Below, piece after piece: positions 60,197-63,705 of a DNA stretch of 63,705 nt. Numbering within the stretch: position 1 is the first letter of the stretch; each line of letters opens with the position of its first letter. Below the pieces are notes generated by a model. It ran no database searches, was not told the origin of the DNA, and was given only the letters and a program-made list of their open reading frames with translations. The translations under genes were made by a program, and so were the position numbers. The DNA is from Cyanobacteria bacterium SIG28 (GTDB lineage Bacteria; Cyanobacteriota; Vampirovibrionia; Gastranaerophilales; Gastranaerophilaceae), in NCBI GenBank assembly GCA_015152525.1, contig SUTU01000015.1:1-63705 (forward strand). The letters are read 5' to 3'.

Positions 60197-60799
60197 CTAA
60201 TTCATTCTGAAATCTTGTGCAAATTCTGCTCTTTGATTTGTATAATTTCCTGCTATTTGCCCGTCAGATTCAGTTCTTTTTCTTTCAAGTTGTAATTGAC
60301 CGGTTTTTACAATTTCTTGTAAATTATTAAGATTTTGTTCCAAACTTACAAGAATTTGTTCTGCAAAAACTGAAGCACCGTCTTTTGTTCTAAGAGCTTC
60401 ATCAAGAGCTTGATTTCTTACAAGTTCAGCATCTTCAACTGATTTACGTTTTATATCTTCACAATCTGTTATAACTTGTTCTTTAATCTTTTCAGCTTCT
60501 CTTTGAACAGCTCTTAACAAATCAGACTCACTCAATAATCTGTTAGCTTCTGCTTGCGCATCTGCAACAATTTTTTCAGCTCTTTGCTGAGCTTCGTATT
60601 GTAATTCGTCTTTTCTTCTCAAAAGAGCTCTTGCTTCCTTGATTTCATCAGGCAAAGCTGCATAAAGTTTATCTAATATACTTGTAACAGTATCTTTTTT
60701 CACAACGGTAAAATGATAGCCTAATAGAGGAAACCCTTTATCCAAAGCATCTTCCAACTCACTCATTAACCCGTATATAACATCTTGTTGTGAACTCAT
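60197..60799 (-). CDS. Coiled-coil protein (DivIVA/ATP-synthase-b-like helix)
   Basis: 200 residues. A short N-terminal globular part (GFPLLGYHFTVVKKDTVTSI with LDKLYAALPDEIKEAR) is followed by a long Ala/Glu/Arg coiled coil (about 70-175). General searches often label such sequences as b-subunit or DivIVA-like; here the resemblance is only the coiled coil. The segment K-K-D-x-V-x-x-I-L-D-K-L is similar to the next upstream gene (NKNRVDDILCCIDASFPEEY), so the two share a small N-terminal domain. Possible cell-division or polar scaffold. Confidence 0.75.
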   Translation of the reverse strand: MSSQQDVIYGLMSELEDALDKGFPLLGYHFTVVKKDTVTSILDKLYAALPDEIKEARALLRRKDELQYEAQQRAEKIVADAQAEANRLLSESDLLRAVQREAEKIKEQVITDCEDIKRKSVEDAELVRNQALDEALRTKDGASVFAEQILVSLEQNLNNLQEIVKTGQLQLERKRTESDGQIAGNYTNQRAEFAQDFRMN

Positions 60800-60863
60800 T
60801 TTTTACTCCGTAATTTGTATGATAGTTAACTGAATTGTACATCAAACAGTTTCTAAAAGTCAA

Positions 60864-61241
60864 TTAGAATATATCACCCATTTCTTCTGCTATTTTTACA
60901 AAATCTTTATCAATAGCCGTAATGAATTTACTAATAGCGGTTACCGCTTCTTTATAATAAACCTTGTAGCTTGCAGGGCTTAATATAAATTTATTTTTTA
61001 TAGCTTGTAAAACTTGATAATAATGTAATTGAGTGTCAAGCCTTTTGTTTTTACCTTTTTTAGTATAAATTCTATACTCTTCCGGAAAGCTTGCATCAAT
61101 ACAGCACAAAATATCATCAACACGATTTTTGTTAACAAGCCTTAAATTCATAAAAGAGAATGTTGTTTCTCTCTGTATAATTTTTAGTAATTTATTTGCA
61201 TATGCTTTTATTTCGTTTGCAGATTCATATATGTTAGACAT
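60864..61241 (-). CDS. Hypothetical protein sharing a domain with its neighbour
   Basis: 125 residues, helical and basic. VNKNRVDDILCCIDASFPEE corresponds to the VKKDTVTSILDKLYAALPDE region of the coiled-coil protein 65 bp downstream, so the two genes look like an operon of related proteins. GAAGGAG precedes ATG 61241. No signal or membrane segment. A homologous small domain that binds a common partner is inference. Confidence 0.7.
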   Translation of the reverse strand: MSNIYESANEIKAYANKLLKIIQRETTFSFMNLRLVNKNRVDDILCCIDASFPEEYRIYTKKGKNKRLDTQLHYYQVLQAIKNKFILSPASYKVYYKEAVTAISKFITAIDKDFVKIAEEMGDIF

Positions 61242-61342
61242 ATTTTTATCTCCTTCTGCTATAAATTGTAAACTAAAAATTTAAAAAAGTAAATTTATGA
61301 TAAAATTAAATTAATATTAAACAGAAAATATTAAGAGGATTT

Positions 61343-61984
61343 ATGAATAAGATAATTATTTCGCCATCAATACTATCTGCAGATTTTATGAATTTGGATA
61401 CCGAAATTAATGCTGTTAAAAATTCTGGTGCAGAATGGTTACACATAGATGTAATGGATGGGCATTTTGTTCCAAATATTTCTATTGGTGTGCCTGTTGT
61501 TAAATCTATTCGTAAAAAAACTGATTTATTTCTAGATGTACATTTAATGATTGAAAATCCTGAAAAATATATTGAACCATTTGCTAATGCAGGTGCCGAT
61601 TTAATAACGTTTCATTATGAAGCAACAAAAAACAACACCGATGAAGTTATTGAATTAATAAAAAAACATCAGAAAAAAGTTGGAATTTCAATAAAACCAA
61701 AGACTTCACCGGAAGAAATTATTCCATACTTAGATAAAGTTGATTTAGTTCTGATAATGACAGTAGAACCCGGATTTGGCGGTCAAGAATTTATGCATGA
61801 TTGCGCCATGAAAATACCTACAATAAAACAAAACGCTAATGATGATTTAATTGTACAAGTTGACGGCGGAATAAATAATCTAACTGCTAAAATATGTACA
61901 TCTCTTGGTGCAAGCTCTCTTGTTGCAGGAAGTTATATTTATAATAGCAGTGATTATAAAAAAGCTATAGATAGTTTAAAATAA
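61343..61984 (+). CDS. rpe: Ribulose-phosphate 3-epimerase
   Basis: 213 residues, TIM-barrel. Signatures are LHIDVMDGHFVPNISIG with a catalytic metal Asp, VHLMIENPEKYIEPFANAGA, VLIMTVEPGFGGQEFM and VQVDGGINNLTAK. It interconverts ribulose-5-phosphate and xylulose-5-phosphate in the pentose phosphate pathway. AGAGGATTT precedes ATG 61343. It converges on the transporter gene, with 3 bp between stops. Confidence 0.96.
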   Translation: MNKIIISPSILSADFMNLDTEINAVKNSGAEWLHIDVMDGHFVPNISIGVPVVKSIRKKTDLFLDVHLMIENPEKYIEPFANAGADLITFHYEATKNNTDEVIELIKKHQKKVGISIKPKTSPEEIIPYLDKVDLVLIMTVEPGFGGQEFMHDCAMKIPTIKQNANDDLIVQVDGGINNLTAKICTSLGASSLVAGSYIYNSSDYKKAIDSLK

Positions 61985-61987
61985 TAT

Positions 61988-63376
61988 TTATTTTTTGAGT
62001 TCTTTTTTTAATAATAACGTGCAAACACTCAATGAAATCAAAGCTGAAACTATCCAAAAAATAATAGCGCCATCCCAAGAGAATTTGTCCACGATTAAAC
62101 CTGTTCCGACTCCGGATAATATTGCACCTACATATCCAAACATTCCGCAAAAACCGGTTACGGCTGAAGCAACTTGCTTTGAACTTGATTCAACAGCACT
62201 CAATCCGCCTATCAAAACTTGCGGTCCGCATGTGAAAACTCCGATTAAAGAAACTAATAAGTAGTTTATAGCTACAATATTATTTATCATAAATCCATAT
62301 AAACAAAGTGCGAGCAGAGATAGACAAATAATGTTTACGGGTGCTCTTTTGCCCTTAAAAAATTTATCTGAAACAAAACCTGCACCAATAGTTCCCAAAA
62401 CACCGACTAAAGGTAAAAAACTTAAACAAGCAGCTGCTGTTTCTATAGAATATTTTTTTTCTTCGTGTAAATAAATCACAATCCAATCTATAGTACCATA
62501 TCTAACTACATACACAAAAACATAAGCTAGTGCTAACAACCATACTGTCGGGTTTTTAAGTATATATTTTATAAAGATTTCTTTATAAGGTAAAGTTTCT
62601 TCTTTTGACTCTTCCTCAGTTGGTTCAACATAATCCGGATCTTTATATTTTTCAATATCAGGCAAGCCTATAGAGGTTGGTTTGTCTTGTAAATTTTTAT
62701 AGAAAAAGAAACAAAAAATAACCGCAATGATAGCAGGTACATAAAAAGCTGATTGCCAACCAAATCTAACCACTAAAAATCCTGATAAAATTACGCTTAA
62801 ATATGTTCCGACTTCGTGAGAAGATGACCACAAAGACCATTTTAACCCTCTTTCTTTGTTAGAAAACCAATAAGATAGATTTTTTGCAATCGGTGGAAAA
62901 CCCATTGATTGAAACCAACCGTTAATTCCCCAGAAAAAAGCAAGAGTCCATAATAAAATAGTAAAAGGTGGTAAGCCAAATATTCTAATCGGTTCAGTAG
63001 GTAAAATATACGCACATAATACAAAAAGCAGGTTTGTTACTGCTGAAATTAATAAAGCGGTTGGTAAAATTCTTTTTACATTAGTATTATCAGCAATAAG
63101 TCCGTTAACAAACTTACCGATTGCGTACGTAAAATATAAAGAACTACCTAGCAAACCTAATTCGGTCATTGTAAAACCTAAATCAGCTTGCATTGCCGGC
63201 AATGCTACAGAAATGTTTTTTCTGCACATATAAAAAATCACATATCCGACAAACATTGATAGGAATATTCTCATGCGCCATTCGGCATAGGTTTTGTCTA
63301 TCTGCTCTTTATCGCAAATTGGTTGAGCCGCAACAGGTTCTTTATAAAAATCTTTTAAAACTTCTAAACAGCGCAT
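61988..63376 (-). CDS. Organophosphate:phosphate antiporter (GlpT/UhpT family MFS)
   Basis: 462 residues with about twelve transmembrane helices. The region after helix 1 (FYMCRKNISVALPAM) and the loop WGINGWFQSMGFPPIAKNLS with YWFSNKERGLKWSLWSSSHE match the OPA family that exchanges glycerol-3-phosphate or hexose phosphates for phosphate. The exact substrate is not decided by sequence; GlpT- and UhpC-type members are both close. The adjacent rpe fits with sugar-phosphate use. The start at ATG 63376 follows GGAGGGTAAGAAGT. Confidence 0.9.
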   Translation of the reverse strand: MRCLEVLKDFYKEPVAAQPICDKEQIDKTYAEWRMRIFLSMFVGYVIFYMCRKNISVALPAMQADLGFTMTELGLLGSSLYFTYAIGKFVNGLIADNTNVKRILPTALLISAVTNLLFVLCAYILPTEPIRIFGLPPFTILLWTLAFFWGINGWFQSMGFPPIAKNLSYWFSNKERGLKWSLWSSSHEVGTYLSVILSGFLVVRFGWQSAFYVPAIIAVIFCFFFYKNLQDKPTSIGLPDIEKYKDPDYVEPTEEESKEETLPYKEIFIKYILKNPTVWLLALAYVFVYVVRYGTIDWIVIYLHEEKKYSIETAAACLSFLPLVGVLGTIGAGFVSDKFFKGKRAPVNIICLSLLALCLYGFMINNIVAINYLLVSLIGVFTCGPQVLIGGLSAVESSSKQVASAVTGFCGMFGYVGAILSGVGTGLIVDKFSWDGAIIFWIVSALISLSVCTLLLKKELKK

Positions 63377-63621
63377 ACTTCTTACCCTCCAACAAAGTTA
63401 ATATTAGCATAAAACCCTCTTTTTTAAAAGGTTGTTACAAAACACAAATTATATATTTTGATGTGTTTTAAGTTTTGAGTTTTTATTCTTCCACTTTCTT
63501 TCTTTTTAATTATGAAATGTATCTATAAAAGTGGACAAAAATTTTCGGTAAAACCGAACCCCAAGAACGGCTGAGTGAAGCGAAGACGTAGAAAACAATT
63601 GCGTCTTTTCTTCTTTTTTTG
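63377..63621. other. Intergenic region upstream of the transporter
   Basis: No gene is supported. It contains the transporter's leader, an AT-rich promoter area, a small hairpin CGGTAAAACCG near 63547, and complementary words AAGACG/CGTCTT near 63583-63607. Confidence 0.5.
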
Positions 63622-63668
63622 GTCCTTTTTTTCTTCTTTGGCTCGCAAATAAAGAAGAAAAAAAGGAC
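63622..63668. repeat. Perfect 18-bp inverted repeat near window end
   Basis: Arms 63622-63639 and 63651-63668 are exact complements, a homopyrimidine-rich arm (GTCCTTTTTTTCTTCTTT) and its purine mirror, around an 11-base loop GGCTCGCAAAT. It may be a terminator, a mobile palindrome or part of a repeat continuing past the edge. Confidence 0.75.
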
Positions 63669-63705
63669 ATGCATAAAACAAACAAAAATAAATATTAATA
63701 CAAAC

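Noticed and set aside
1..63705. tRNA, rRNA, CRISPR array or complete insertion sequence
   Set aside because: Scanning intergenic regions gave no cloverleaf, rRNA-like, spacer-repeat or transposase signal that I could support by eye.

Overview
The window is AT-rich (low GC throughout) and reads like a chromosome segment of a gut Melainabacteria-type bacterium (Gastranaerophilales, the non-photosynthetic sister group of Cyanobacteria). Two things point there. The F1Fo ATP synthase cluster has the cyanobacterial order a-c-b'-b-delta-alpha-gamma, with beta and epsilon absent from this locus. Many unrelated proteins also share a short N-terminal F-K-G/S type motif, which I associate from memory with this group. 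No rRNA, tRNA or CRISPR array was seen. The taxonomic call is inference.

Positions 1-11,000 are accessory. A truncated motif-bearing protein, an iron-sulfur flavoprotein and an alkylated-DNA repair protein (ogt) lead into a defence-like island: vsr and a convergent C5-cytosine methyltransferase, then a four-gene operon (73-aa helical protein, GHKL ATPase, 307-aa unknown, DUF6339-like protein). Behind it lie a decayed type I restriction hsdS fragment, an HNH endonuclease and a minimal tyrosine recombinase. Arrays of TTTAAA spaced exactly 11 bp lie at both margins (1458 and 9711), and a 36-bp element recurs at several promoters. Bcp, a nucleotidyltransferase and a CoA-disulfide reductase/rhodanese fusion follow.

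Positions 12,800-26,300 hold small lipoproteins and hypotheticals, a 1-kb non-coding stretch rich in palindromes with GTAG feet (REP/BIME-like) and in another dispersed repeat, a CheR-like methyltransferase, and a two-gene operon of a 1348-residue protein with four tandem AAA+ domains and a 1025-residue ankyrin protein with recently duplicated modules.

Positions 26,400-49,400 are mostly core: homoserine kinase, TPR proteins, a type II secretion/type IV pilus operon (GspC/PilP-like, secretin, ATPase, platform protein), a short-chain dehydrogenase, a CgeB-like glycosyltransferase, a second CheR-like protein, an HD-GYP protein, tRNA-dihydrouridine synthase, a metallo-beta-lactamase hydrolase and an unusual membrane-anchored glycogen-synthase-like protein.

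Positions 49,500-63,705 hold a UvrC without its C-terminal helix-hairpin-helix domain and the atp operon. That operon is interrupted by three 100-101-bp tandem structured repeats between c and b', and by a frameshifted ORF6N-domain fragment between alpha and gamma. After it come membrane proteins including a HEIAH metallopeptidase candidate, a GGDEF protein with a degenerate active site, coiled-coil proteins, rpe and an organophosphate:phosphate antiporter.

The strongest candidates for something undescribed are the GHKL/DUF6339-like operon beside vsr-dcm, the four-fold AAA+/ankyrin pair, the repeat array inside the atp operon, and the shared N-terminal F-K-G motif.
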